Under the pieces are notes generated by a model. That model saw only the letters and a list, made by a program, of their open reading frames with translations, was not told where the DNA came from and made no database searches. The position numbers were made by a program, and so were the translations under genes. Of a stretch of DNA of 64,000 nucleotides, positions 27,615 through 36,122 are shown piece after piece (the first letter of the stretch is position 1; each line of letters starts with the position of its first letter). The stretch is from Gammaproteobacteria bacterium (GTDB taxonomy: Bacteria; Pseudomonadota; Gammaproteobacteria; Ga0077536): assembly GCA_024234975.1 (NCBI GenBank), contig JACKNH010000005.1, positions 320,341 through 384,340 of the forward strand. Reading direction: 5' to 3'.

Positions 27615-28109
27615 TCAGCCGTCCGCCTCCAGCATACTACGCAACATCCACGCATTTTTTTCATGGACCTGCATCCGTTGCGTGAGCAAATCGGCGGTAG
27701 GTTCGTCATTCGCTTCATCGGCGATTCGGAATACCTCGCGCGCCGTACGCACCACGGTTTCCTGGCCTTCAACCAGCCGCTGCAACATGGTTGATGCTGA
27801 TGGTACGTCCTGTTCTTCGGTGATGCCGGTCAAAGCCGCATAGGCCTGGTAGGATCCGGGCGCCCGATGACCCAGTGCGCGGATGCGCTCGGCGATCAAA
27901 TCCACCGCCAACGCCAGCTCGGTGTATTGCTGTTCGAACATCAAATGTAATGTGTTGAACATCGGACCGGTGACGTTCCAGTGGTAGTTGTGTGTCTTCA
28001 GGTAAAGCGTGTAGCTGTCGGCCAGCAGTCGTGACAGGCCTTGCGCGAGCGACGCCCGATGATCGGTGGAGATACCTATGTTGATCGCTGGTGCGGCTGG
28101 GACATTCAT
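27615..28109 (-). CDS. dps: Dps-like ferritin (DNA starvation/stationary phase protection)
   Basis: About 164 residues. The start at 28109 (MNVPAAP) follows AAAGGAACACACC; the open frame extends 26 codons upstream without a site. The ferroxidase segment is KTHNYHWNVTGPMF ... LMFEQQYTELALAVDLIAERIRALG, the hallmark of Dps. Expected to form 12-mers that oxidise and store iron using peroxide, protecting DNA. The N-terminus lacks a Lys-rich tail, so direct DNA binding is less sure. Confidence 0.92.
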   Translation of the reverse strand: MNVPAAPAINIGISTDHRASLAQGLSRLLADSYTLYLKTHNYHWNVTGPMFNTLHLMFEQQYTELALAVDLIAERIRALGHRAPGSYQAYAALTGITEEQDVPSASTMLQRLVEGQETVVRTAREVFRIADEANDEPTADLLTQRMQVHEKNAWMLRSMLEADG

Positions 28110-28289
28110 GGTGTGTTCCTTTCGATGTGAAGAACCATGAATGCAGCTTAGGGACGCGCTGCCGCCCAGGGAAATTGAAGTTTTCAACCGCCTTGATACA
28201 GCCCGTCTATCGATGACGCCAGGGATTGCCGGCGTGACGGCGGCGGTGCAGGATGAGGCCTGCCGCCTGCACCCTGCGGCCTGCGAAGA

Positions 28290-28814
28290 TCATTGCGAAG
28301 CGGTCGCGGAAATCTCCTGTTCAAGCCGCTGTTCCAGCGCGGGCGAACGCATACCCGCAGTCCGGCCATAGGCAAGCGCCGTGGTCGGCTCGGCATGGTT
28401 TGTCAGCGCCGCTTTCAAACCGAGCAGGGCGCCCGCACGGTTGCCCGATGCGCAGTGCAGAAATACCGGGCCATCCGCTGAATCCAATGCCTGTGCGAGC
28501 AGTTTCGCATTGGCTCGCGTGATGCCGTCAGCACCGGCGACCGGGATATTCACATAAAGCATGCCGGCAGCACCGACTGCGGCGCTTTCATCGTAATCGG
28601 AGGTTTCACTGGCAGGACGCAGGTTGATGACAGTGGTGAAGCCCGCCTTGCGCAGACGGTTGATATCCTCGCGCGATGGTTGGCCGGCGACAGTCAATGA
28701 CGGCGACATCGTCGTGGCGTTGATGGCATCGAGATGAGGCTCGGCCGCGACGGCCAGCGAACCCAGTAGTGTGAGGACGGCAGAGACGGCAAGTCGTGAG
28801 AACCGGTGCAACAT
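28290..28814 (-). CDS. exported DUF442-like (beta-lactamase hydrolase-like) phosphatase
   Basis: About 174 residues from ATG 28814; a longer frame begins at 28859. A Sec signal (LAVSAVLTLLGSLAVAAEP) precedes a dual-specificity-phosphatase-like fold. AGQPSREDINRLRKAGFTTVINLRP is typical of the DUF442/BLH group. The active loop VFLHCASGNRAGAL has a Cys and Arg five positions apart (C-x4-R), as in DUF442, shorter than the classical C-x5-R. A periplasmic phosphatase or sulfur-transfer role is possible. It is transcribed in the same direction as the MBL gene at 28930. Confidence 0.75.
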   Translation of the reverse strand: MLHRFSRLAVSAVLTLLGSLAVAAEPHLDAINATTMSPSLTVAGQPSREDINRLRKAGFTTVINLRPASETSDYDESAAVGAAGMLYVNIPVAGADGITRANAKLLAQALDSADGPVFLHCASGNRAGALLGLKAALTNHAEPTTALAYGRTAGMRSPALEQRLEQEISATASQ

Positions 28815-28929
28815 GGCGATACTCCTCAAGCGATTCAGCAGATTGAGCACTGGCGGCAACTGTAGCGCATTTCATCGGGCACGGGCTGATTCGAGACAGG
28901 CCATGCCGCGGTTAAATGCAGTGTCAGGG

Positions 28930-29994
28930 TCAGGGTGTGGGGTGAGCGGCGGTCAGGTTGCGATAGGCTGCCTCGATATTCATCTCGCGCAGGCGTTCAT
29001 ACTGGGCCCAATCGCGGTATTGCTCCAGGCGTATCGACTGCTTCATCTGCGCCAGCGTCTGGCCGTGCGCGATGGCGGCTGACACGGCTGCTTTCAGGTC
29101 TTCGAAGAACTGACGCGGTGCGGCGATTTCATTCTTGGCGAACAGTCGGCCATGGCCGCCGGCGAAGGTATCGAAGTCGAACGACTCCAGCAGTCGATAG
29201 GAGGCGATCCATTCGTCGATCGGGTGGCCGTCGAACGGTCCGCAGGCACTGGGTAGCGATTGCAGGGAATCGGTGACCAACGCGTCGGCCGGGAAATCCG
29301 CCGAGAACACGACGCGCTCGCCGGGGAACACCACGGCAGTGGTGTCGTCAGCATGATTGCGGCCGAGAAACCGGAGTTCCACGGTCTGGCCGCCAAGAAC
29401 CAGTTCGAGGCGATCGGAATAGACGATATCGGGCGGTACGATATCGGTGAAATACTCCGCCGGTGTGAGATGACCATTGTGATCGGCATCGTGGTGGGTG
29501 GGGAAGCGCCCGCCACACACACCGGGGGCCGCGTCGCCCGGCGCAGTGAATTCCTCCGGTTCGAACTGGCCATTGCCGTTGCGGTCGATCATGTCGCCGG
29601 GCATGTGCGGGTAACGCCCGTCCATGTTCCGGCGCATGTTTTGGTGGGCGATGAATGTTGCCGTATCTGCAAACACGCTGCCGCCTTCAACATGGTCCCA
29701 ATGGCTGTGGCTGTAGATGACATAGCGTACCGCTATTCCCGGGAACCGCTGCGCAAGTTCGCCCTTCAACCATGTCGCGAACCGCGGATTCAGCGGGTCG
29801 ACCAGCACGATGCCAGCATTGGTGACCAGGAATATGCCGTGCCAGAAGCCATTGCTGGCGCGATAGAGATGTTCCGTGATGGGGGCGATTTGCGGCGTCG
29901 GCGGTTGGCGTTGTGCCAGCGCGTCGTTCATAACCACCGCAGCTGCCGCCGCACACAACGCCAGTGTCGGGAATGATTTACAGCGATTGCGCAT
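28930..29994 (-). CDS. exported metallo-beta-lactamase-fold hydrolase with two EF-hand loops
   Basis: About 354 residues from ATG 29994, followed by a signal peptide (FPTLALCAAAAAVVMNDALAQ). The MBL metal motif is YSHSHWDHVEGG, with further His in GRNHADDTTAV and GGHGRLF. Between the first and second metal sites lies an insert holding two canonical EF-hand loops, DRNGNGQFEPEE and DADHNGHLTPAE (D-x-D/N-x-N-G-x-hydrophobic-x3-E). EF-hand pairs bind calcium; their presence inside an MBL core is unusual. Substrate unknown. A further in-frame start lies at 30048. Confidence 0.82.
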   Translation of the reverse strand: MRNRCKSFPTLALCAAAAAVVMNDALAQRQPPTPQIAPITEHLYRASNGFWHGIFLVTNAGIVLVDPLNPRFATWLKGELAQRFPGIAVRYVIYSHSHWDHVEGGSVFADTATFIAHQNMRRNMDGRYPHMPGDMIDRNGNGQFEPEEFTAPGDAAPGVCGGRFPTHHDADHNGHLTPAEYFTDIVPPDIVYSDRLELVLGGQTVELRFLGRNHADDTTAVVFPGERVVFSADFPADALVTDSLQSLPSACGPFDGHPIDEWIASYRLLESFDFDTFAGGHGRLFAKNEIAAPRQFFEDLKAAVSAAIAHGQTLAQMKQSIRLEQYRDWAQYERLREMNIEAAYRNLTAAHPTP

Positions 29995-30133
29995 GCCAGG
30001 CCCCGTGGTTGATGGAATCACATCCGGCAGGTGGCCGACCGGCCGCATTCGACGTCAAATAGTTTTCAGGCAATGTGCGCACAGGTTTTGCGATTCCTCT
30101 TGCCACTTGTAGAATCGGCCAAAACGCATCCCT

Positions 30134-31369
30134 ATGACTGCACATTCCTCCGTCGGCCAGGCATCAGACACCTCACGGCAAAACGTGATGTGGTTGATAT
30201 TCACGTTGGCCATCGTCACCTACCTAGACCGATTATGTATTTCGGCGGCGATGCCGGCAATCGGCGAGGATTTCGGGCTGACCGCGGTGCAGAAAGGATG
30301 GGTGTTCAGTGCCTTCACCTTCGCCTATGCCGCGTTCGAGATTCCCAGCGGCTGGCTGGGTGACCGTTTCGGCGCACGCGCTGCTCTGGCGCGCATTGTC
30401 ACCTGGTGGTCGGCGTTCACCATGTTGACCGGCGCCGTCGTCGGCTACTGGTCACTGGTCATTGTGCGCTTTCTTTTCGGCGCCGGTGAGGCCGGCGCAT
30501 TTCCGAATATTGCCAAGGCGGTAGCGCAGAAGATGCCCGCCGCCATGCAAGGCCGGGCATTGAGCGTTTCGTTTCTCGGGCTGGCGCTGGGTGCGGCATT
30601 GAGTCCGTTGCTGGTGTTTCCACTGGTGGCCTGGCAGGGCTGGCGGGTGACGTTCGTGTTGTTCGGCCTGATGGGCCTTGTCTGGTGCTGGGTATGGCTG
30701 AGCGTTTATCGCGAACCGGAAAGAGCCGCGCCGTCGCCTGTCGCTCGCCGCAGAATCAATTGGTGGCGCTTGTTCACCCACCGCAACCTGATCTGCATCG
30801 GTTGCATGTACTTCGCCTTCGCCTACGGGCTCTACTTCTACATCACCTGGCTGCCGACGTATTTGTTGGAAGCCCGCGGCTTTTCGGTTGATCTGGCCAA
30901 ATGGCTGACCGCATTGCCTTGGGCGTTCAGTGCCGTCGGCTTCTGGACGGGCGGCTGGCTGACTGATCGCATCGCCGCCCGCAGCGGCAATCTGCGGGCA
31001 GCCCGCTGCTGGCTCGGAGCCAGCGGCTATACCCTCAGTGCGCTGACGTTGTTGCTGGTGGCGCAGGTGCAAAGCGATGTAGCCGCCGCGTTGCTGCTGG
31101 GCGTCGCGCTCAGCTTCCAGACCGTGACCATCGCCGCCGCGTGGTCGGTCTGCCTGGACGTCGGGCGCAGTCATGCCGGCGTGGTCAGCGGCTTCATGAA
31201 CACGGTGGGGAATATCGGCGGCGCCATCTGTCCTCTGGTAGTGGGATATGCGGTCGACAAGCTGCATTCATGGACAATGCCGTTCTATGCGATGGCTGGC
31301 ATATTTGTTATCGGTGCGGTGCTGTGGTTACGGGTTGATCCGTACGAGCAACTGCTGATCGAGCAGTAG
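30134..31369 (+). CDS. MFS transporter, anion:cation symporter type
   Basis: A 411-residue, 12-TM transporter. Opening TYLDRLCISAAMPAIGEDFGLT, the loop GWLGDRFGARAALA and FLFGAGEAGAFPNIAKAV match the ACS group (hexuronate, glucarate and phthalate uptake). YFAFAYGLYFYITWLPTYL is the family's second-half signature. It probably imports a sugar acid or other organic anion with protons. Ribosome site not obvious. 89 bases separate it from rmlD. Confidence 0.87.
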   Translation: MTAHSSVGQASDTSRQNVMWLIFTLAIVTYLDRLCISAAMPAIGEDFGLTAVQKGWVFSAFTFAYAAFEIPSGWLGDRFGARAALARIVTWWSAFTMLTGAVVGYWSLVIVRFLFGAGEAGAFPNIAKAVAQKMPAAMQGRALSVSFLGLALGAALSPLLVFPLVAWQGWRVTFVLFGLMGLVWCWVWLSVYREPERAAPSPVARRRINWWRLFTHRNLICIGCMYFAFAYGLYFYITWLPTYLLEARGFSVDLAKWLTALPWAFSAVGFWTGGWLTDRIAARSGNLRAARCWLGASGYTLSALTLLLVAQVQSDVAAALLLGVALSFQTVTIAAAWSVCLDVGRSHAGVVSGFMNTVGNIGGAICPLVVGYAVDKLHSWTMPFYAMAGIFVIGAVLWLRVDPYEQLLIEQ

Positions 31370-31458
31370 GCCATTCGCGGTCAGAAGCAGCACACGCAAC
31401 GACCAAGCAATTCCGCGTACGTGCCGCTATAGCGACAAAGGGAGGAAGCGTCGTCGTC

Positions 31459-32364
31459 ATGAAGTTGCTGGTGTTCGGTTGCACGGGGCAAATCGGCTGG
31501 GAGTTACAGCGGTCGCTGGCAACTCTGGGCACTGTGACTGCCGTGTCCGCCACATCCGGTGGCGCCATTGCGACGGATTTGTCCGACACGCAGGCGATCC
31601 GGCGGACACTGGCATCGGTGGCCCCGGACGTCATCGTCAACGCCGCGGCCTATACCGCGGTCGACCGTGCGGAGCAGGAACCGGCGCTGGCATCGAACAT
31701 CAATGCGGATGCGCCGGGGGTTATGGCCGCCTATGCGGCGGACCACGGCTGTCTGCTCGTCCACTACTCCACGGATTATGTATTTGACGGCAGCGGCGAC
31801 GAGCCATGGCGTGAGAGCGATACGCCGAATCCGCTGAACGTTTACGGCCGGACCAAGCTGGCCGGAGAACAGGCGATTACCGCGTCCGGCTGTCGGCACC
31901 TGGTGTTGCGAACGAGCTGGGTTCACGCGCCGCGACGACAGAATTTCGTCCGCACAATGCTGAAGCTGGCGCGCGAACGCACGACGATATCCGTGGTGGA
32001 CGACCAGATCGGCGCACCGACACCGGCTGAACTGGTGGCGGATGTCACCGCGCGGATGGTTCAGCAGATGCCGGAAGGCTCGCCGCTGTCCGGCATCTAT
32101 CACGTTGCGAGCGCGGGGGCTACATCCTGGCATGGGTGTGCGAGCGAGGCTGTGCGGCTGGCGCGCGAAGCCGGTGCAGTGTTGCAGCTGACGCCAGAAG
32201 ACATCAACGCAATTTCCAGCGCGGACTATCCGGCCGCCGCGCCGCGACCGAAGAATTCGCGTCTGGCGACCGACAAACTACAGGCGAGGTTCGGTATCGA
32301 GTTGCCGGACTGGCGGCGCGGCGTCGCCCGAACGGTCTGCGAATTGATGGAGCATGGCAAATGA
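31459..32364 (+). CDS. rmlD: dTDP-4-dehydrorhamnose reductase
   Basis: A 301-residue RmlD/RfbD, catalysing the last step to dTDP-L-rhamnose. NADPH motif FGCTGQIGWEL, catalytic VHYSTDYVFDG and YGRTKLAGEQA (Tyr-x3-Lys), plus LRTSWVHAP. The ribosome site GGGAGGAAGCGTCGTC is strong. It overlaps rmlA by four bases. rmlB and rmlC are not in this window, so dTDP-rhamnose synthesis relies on genes elsewhere. Confidence 0.93.
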   Translation: MKLLVFGCTGQIGWELQRSLATLGTVTAVSATSGGAIATDLSDTQAIRRTLASVAPDVIVNAAAYTAVDRAEQEPALASNINADAPGVMAAYAADHGCLLVHYSTDYVFDGSGDEPWRESDTPNPLNVYGRTKLAGEQAITASGCRHLVLRTSWVHAPRRQNFVRTMLKLARERTTISVVDDQIGAPTPAELVADVTARMVQQMPEGSPLSGIYHVASAGATSWHGCASEAVRLAREAGAVLQLTPEDINAISSADYPAAAPRPKNSRLATDKLQARFGIELPDWRRGVARTVCELMEHGK

Positions 32365-33245
32365 AGAAGCGGAAAGGCATCATCCTGGCAGGCGGCTCGG
32401 GCACGCGGATGTACCCGGTCACGCTGGCGGTTTCCAAGCAGCTGCTGCCGGTGTACGACAAACCGATGATTTACTACCCGCTGTGTACGCTGATGCTGGC
32501 GAACATCCGGGACATATTGATTATCTCCACGCCCCAGGATACGCCCCGCTTCGTGCAATTACTCGGTGACGGCAGCCAATGGGGGCTGAATATCAGCTAC
32601 GCGGTGCAACCCAGCCCCGACGGTCTGGCGCAGGCGTTTTTGATCGGGCGCGAATTTATCGGCGCCGATGACAGCGCACTGATCCTCGGCGACAACATCT
32701 TCTATGGTCACGAATTCCACCTGCGACTGAACCAGGCCGTGCGCCGCGAAGAAGGCGCCACCGTGTTCGCCTACCGCGTCAATGACCCTGAACGCTATGG
32801 CGTCATCACATTCGACGATCGCGGCATGGCGACTTCAATCGAGGAAAAGCCAGCCGAGCCGAAAAGCAATTTCGCGGTGACCGGGCTGTACTTCTACGAC
32901 AATCAGGTGGTGGACATTGCCCAGGAGCTTCGCCCGTCCGCGCGCGGCGAGCTGGAAATCACCGACGTCAATCGGGTCTATCTGGAGATGGGGCTGCTCA
33001 ATGTCGAGCACATGGGGCGAGGCTATGCGTGGCTGGATACCGGCACCTTCGCCAGCTTGATCGACGCCGGCAATTTCATCGAAACCATCGAGCACCGGCA
33101 GGGACTGAAGGTGTCATGTCCCGAGGAAATTGCCTTCCGCAATCGCTTCATCGATGCCGAACAGTTACGCCGCCTGGCCGAACCACTGGCCAGGAACGAC
33201 TACGGCAAATATCTGCTGCGGACGCTCAAGGAACTCGGCGGCTGA
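32361..33245 (+). CDS. rmlA: glucose-1-phosphate thymidylyltransferase
   Basis: 294 residues starting at the ATGA overlap with rmlD. It makes dTDP-glucose from glucose 1-phosphate and dTTP. Signature ILAGGSGTRMYPVTLAVSKQ and LLPVYDKPMIYYPL, with ILGDNIFYGH and IEEKPAEPKSNFAVTGLYFYD. Length and motifs match RmlA/RfbA. Convergent with kdsD, 14 bases apart. Confidence 0.95.
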   Translation: MKKRKGIILAGGSGTRMYPVTLAVSKQLLPVYDKPMIYYPLCTLMLANIRDILIISTPQDTPRFVQLLGDGSQWGLNISYAVQPSPDGLAQAFLIGREFIGADDSALILGDNIFYGHEFHLRLNQAVRREEGATVFAYRVNDPERYGVITFDDRGMATSIEEKPAEPKSNFAVTGLYFYDNQVVDIAQELRPSARGELEITDVNRVYLEMGLLNVEHMGRGYAWLDTGTFASLIDAGNFIETIEHRQGLKVSCPEEIAFRNRFIDAEQLRRLAEPLARNDYGKYLLRTLKELGG

Positions 33246-33259
33246 CGCAACGTCAGGAG

Positions 33260-34252
33260 TCACACCATCCGCAGGATATCGTGCAGGCGGACGATGCCCC
33301 GGCATTGCCCCTCATCAACCACCGGCAGCACGTTGAGCGGCCGCGCGCGCTTTTCCATCGTTTCCAATGCCTGCACCGCGAGCACGGACGATTCGGTGGT
33401 GGTCGGTGTGCGGACGACCACATCGGCCAGCGCGACGCTGAACACTTCGTCCTGATATTTCTCCAGCACCCTGCGTACGTCGCCGTCGGTCATCATCGCC
33501 TGCAGCCGGCCGTCATCGTCAGTGAACAGGACGATACCGTGGCCATATTTTCCCAGTGAGAAAAGCACGTCCTTCATCGTCGCCGTCGCGAGTTGCAACT
33601 GCGCAGTTTCATTTATCGGAATCATGACATCGGCGACACGCAACAGCAGGCGCCGACCCAACGCCCCGCCAGGATGCAGCATGGCAAAATGCTCCGGCTG
33701 AAACCCCGTCAATTCCATCAATGCCACGGCCAGTGCGTCGCCAATGGCCAGCGCGACCGTGGTCGAAGTCGTCGGTGCAAGTCCGTGCGGACAGGCTTCG
33801 CTCTCCACGCTGGCGTCGATGACGACATCCGCCTGGCGTGCGAGCGTGGAATCCACTGCCGCAGTAATTGCAATCGTGCGCGCGCCGCGCTCGCGAATCG
33901 CCGGCAGAATCAGGTTCAACTCGTCACTCTCACCGCTCTTGCCTATGGCGATGAAGATGTCCCCCTCACCCACCACGCCAACGTCGCCATGCGCGGCTTC
34001 TGCCGGGTGCAGAAAGATCGCGAGCGTCCCGGTGCTCGACAGCGTGGCGGCGATTTTGCGCGCGATGAGGCCGGATTTACCCATGCCGCTGACCACGACC
34101 TTGCCAGTGCGTGAAAGCAGCAAGGCCAGGGCCGCGTCATAGGCAACGTCGGCATTGGCAGCGGTACGGCGGATCGCATCCGCCTCCTGTTGCAGGACAC
34201 GGCGGACAATGGCCAGCGCCCCGACTGGGGAAGTATCGTTGTCAGCGTTCAT
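33260..34252 (-). CDS. kdsD: arabinose-5-phosphate isomerase (KpsF/GutQ family)
   Basis: 330 residues: an SIS sugar-isomerase domain (about 45-180; KVVVSGMGKSGLIARKIAATLSS, GDIFIAIGKSGESDE) and two CBS domains (about 205-330). It converts ribulose 5-phosphate to arabinose 5-phosphate, the first KDO step. It lies downstream of kdsA (34 bases), forming a KDO pair; kdsB and kdsC are absent here. Locus position suggests a polysaccharide-dedicated copy such as KpsF. Confidence 0.92.
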   Translation of the reverse strand: MNADNDTSPVGALAIVRRVLQQEADAIRRTAANADVAYDAALALLLSRTGKVVVSGMGKSGLIARKIAATLSSTGTLAIFLHPAEAAHGDVGVVGEGDIFIAIGKSGESDELNLILPAIRERGARTIAITAAVDSTLARQADVVIDASVESEACPHGLAPTTSTTVALAIGDALAVALMELTGFQPEHFAMLHPGGALGRRLLLRVADVMIPINETAQLQLATATMKDVLFSLGKYGHGIVLFTDDDGRLQAMMTDGDVRRVLEKYQDEVFSVALADVVVRTPTTTESSVLAVQALETMEKRARPLNVLPVVDEGQCRGIVRLHDILRMV

Positions 34253-34286
34253 CAGCAGGTCCGTTCCTTGATTTCAATGATCGCCA

Positions 34287-35123
34287 TCACCGGATATCCA
34301 GATCCGGTTGCTGTTTGACGAGTGTATCCAAGGCTTTTATCTGTTCCAGGAAACCCGGCAACACATCCAGCGGCAGCGCGCACGGCCCGTCACAAAGTGC
34401 TTTATCGGGTTGCGGATGCGTTTCCATGAACAACCCGGCGATGCCTTGGGCAACACCCGCCCTGGCCAGCCCCAGCGTGAGGGCGCGACGCCCTCCGGCG
34501 CTGTCTGACCGCGCACCAGGCAGTTGCAGCGCATGGGTGACGTCAAACACCAGCGGCACGTCAAGTGCCTTCATGGTCGGGAATCCGAGGAAGTCGACGA
34601 CGAGATTGTGATAACCGAAGCTCGTGCCGCGTTCGCACAGCATGACTTTGTCGTTCCCGGCCTCGCGGAATTTGGCCACGATGTGATGCATCTCGTCCGC
34701 GGCAAGGAACTGCGCCTTCTTGATGTTGATCGGCTTGCCGGTGACGGCCATGGCCGTGACCAGATCGGTCTGCCGACACAGAAAAGCAGGCAACTGCAGC
34801 ACGTCGGCAACCTGCGCGACCGGCGCGGCTTGTTCAGGGGCATGGATGTCGGTCAACACGGGCACTGCAAGTACGCTTCTGACTTCCGCAAGCATCTTCA
34901 GACCTTCATCGATGCCAGGACCCCGGTAGGACTTGATTGAGCTGCGATTGGCTTTGTCGAATGATGCTTTGAAGATGTAGTTCAGGCCGAGCCCGTTGCA
35001 GGTGTCGCGAAACCGGCCGGCAATATCGACGGCCTGTTGCGCCGATTCGAGCACGTTCAGACCGCCGATGATGGTCAGCGTACGGTCGTTACCCAACTCG
35101 AACCCGTCAAATGAAATGTCCAT
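34287..35123 (-). CDS. kdsA: 3-deoxy-8-phosphooctulonate (KDO-8-P) synthase
   Basis: About 278 residues from ATG 35123 (MDISFDG). It condenses phosphoenolpyruvate with arabinose 5-phosphate. Signature segments: IIGGLNVLES, YIFKASFDKANRSS, PVLTDIHAPEQ, ERGTSFGYHNLVVD, FDVTHALQLPG and METHPQPDKALCDGP. Asn in GLNVLES, where metal-dependent enzymes have Cys, indicates the metal-independent class. Precedes kdsD. Confidence 0.95.
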   Translation of the reverse strand: MDISFDGFELGNDRTLTIIGGLNVLESAQQAVDIAGRFRDTCNGLGLNYIFKASFDKANRSSIKSYRGPGIDEGLKMLAEVRSVLAVPVLTDIHAPEQAAPVAQVADVLQLPAFLCRQTDLVTAMAVTGKPINIKKAQFLAADEMHHIVAKFREAGNDKVMLCERGTSFGYHNLVVDFLGFPTMKALDVPLVFDVTHALQLPGARSDSAGGRRALTLGLARAGVAQGIAGLFMETHPQPDKALCDGPCALPLDVLPGFLEQIKALDTLVKQQPDLDIR

Positions 35124-35183
35124 ATTGCCTACCGTCGCATGTCGTTGAATGGCGCGATGCCGGTCCACTGGTGCGCCGCTATT

Positions 35184-36122
35184 TTACGCATGGGCCAGAC
35201 CCGATTCGAGATCAGGGTCGGGCTGCCATTGCAGCTCACGCTGCGCAGCGCTGTTGTCCACCAACAAGGTCCCGGTAAGACGGGCGATGCCGATGCCTGG
35301 GGCAAGTGCGTCAATGGCGTGCAATACTGCATCTGGCAGCGGGAACAGGCGGGCCCTGCGCCCGCGTGCACGTGCCATTGTCTCGATCAGGTCGGGGGTC
35401 GATACATCAATGTCGGCCACTGTGTATACCTTGAACCCAACAGCTTCTGCCGCCATGCACGCCACGACCGCGCGGGCAAGGCTGTCCACATGGATCAGGC
35501 TGCGTGCATTGTCTATGGCGGCGAACGGGAGTGGCAGACCAAGGTCGATCAGTTTCGCCAACCGCGCCAGGTTGCCGCGTGCGCCGTGACCATAAACCAG
35601 CGGCGGACGAAGACAAATCACGTTGAGTCCCGCCGCCTGTTGCATATTCGCAAGGAGTTGCTCGGCTGCGAGTTTGCTCCGGCCATAGATGTCCCGCGGG
35701 GCGGGTTCATCGGCGGGCGAGTACCGGTGCCAGTGACCATCGGCAGCGCGCACATCGCCCTCACCATTCACTTTTATCGAACTCATGTAGATGAATCGTC
35801 CGACACCCGCTTGCACTGCTGCGCTGGCGAGACGCCGCGTGCCTTCAACATTGATTGCGGTATAAGCCGCCTTGTCACGGGCGTGCGCCTGACGTTTGGA
35901 ATGCGTTCGGGCCGCGAGATGGATGACCGCATCGCTGTCCCGGCAGCAAGCGGCCAGGTTCGCTGAAGCATCGCACAAGTCCACCTGCAACCATGCCGTG
36001 AGTGGAATGTCGGCAGGCGCCGGGCCGCGACCCATGCCGACCACTTCGTGGCCGTTTGCCGCCAACTGATGACAAACCCTGCGGCCAACGAATCCGGCGG
36101 CGCCGGTCACCAGGATTCTCAT
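35184..36122 (-). CDS. NAD-dependent epimerase/dehydratase (nucleotide-sugar SDR)
   Basis: A 312-residue extended SDR. ILVTGAAGFVGRRVCHQL is the nucleotide motif, VIHLAARTHSKRQ the core, FIYMSSIKVNGEG and IYGRSKLAAEQLL (Tyr-x3-Lys) the catalytic part, and RPPLVYGHGARGN is family-typical. Similar to WbpK/WbjF-like 4-keto reductases or UDP-glucose 4-epimerases. It overlaps the upstream glycosyltransferase stop by four bases. Exact sugar unknown. Confidence 0.85.
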   Translation of the reverse strand: MRILVTGAAGFVGRRVCHQLAANGHEVVGMGRGPAPADIPLTAWLQVDLCDASANLAACCRDSDAVIHLAARTHSKRQAHARDKAAYTAINVEGTRRLASAAVQAGVGRFIYMSSIKVNGEGDVRAADGHWHRYSPADEPAPRDIYGRSKLAAEQLLANMQQAAGLNVICLRPPLVYGHGARGNLARLAKLIDLGLPLPFAAIDNARSLIHVDSLARAVVACMAAEAVGFKVYTVADIDVSTPDLIETMARARGRRARLFPLPDAVLHAIDALAPGIGIARLTGTLLVDNSAAQRELQWQPDPDLESGLAHA

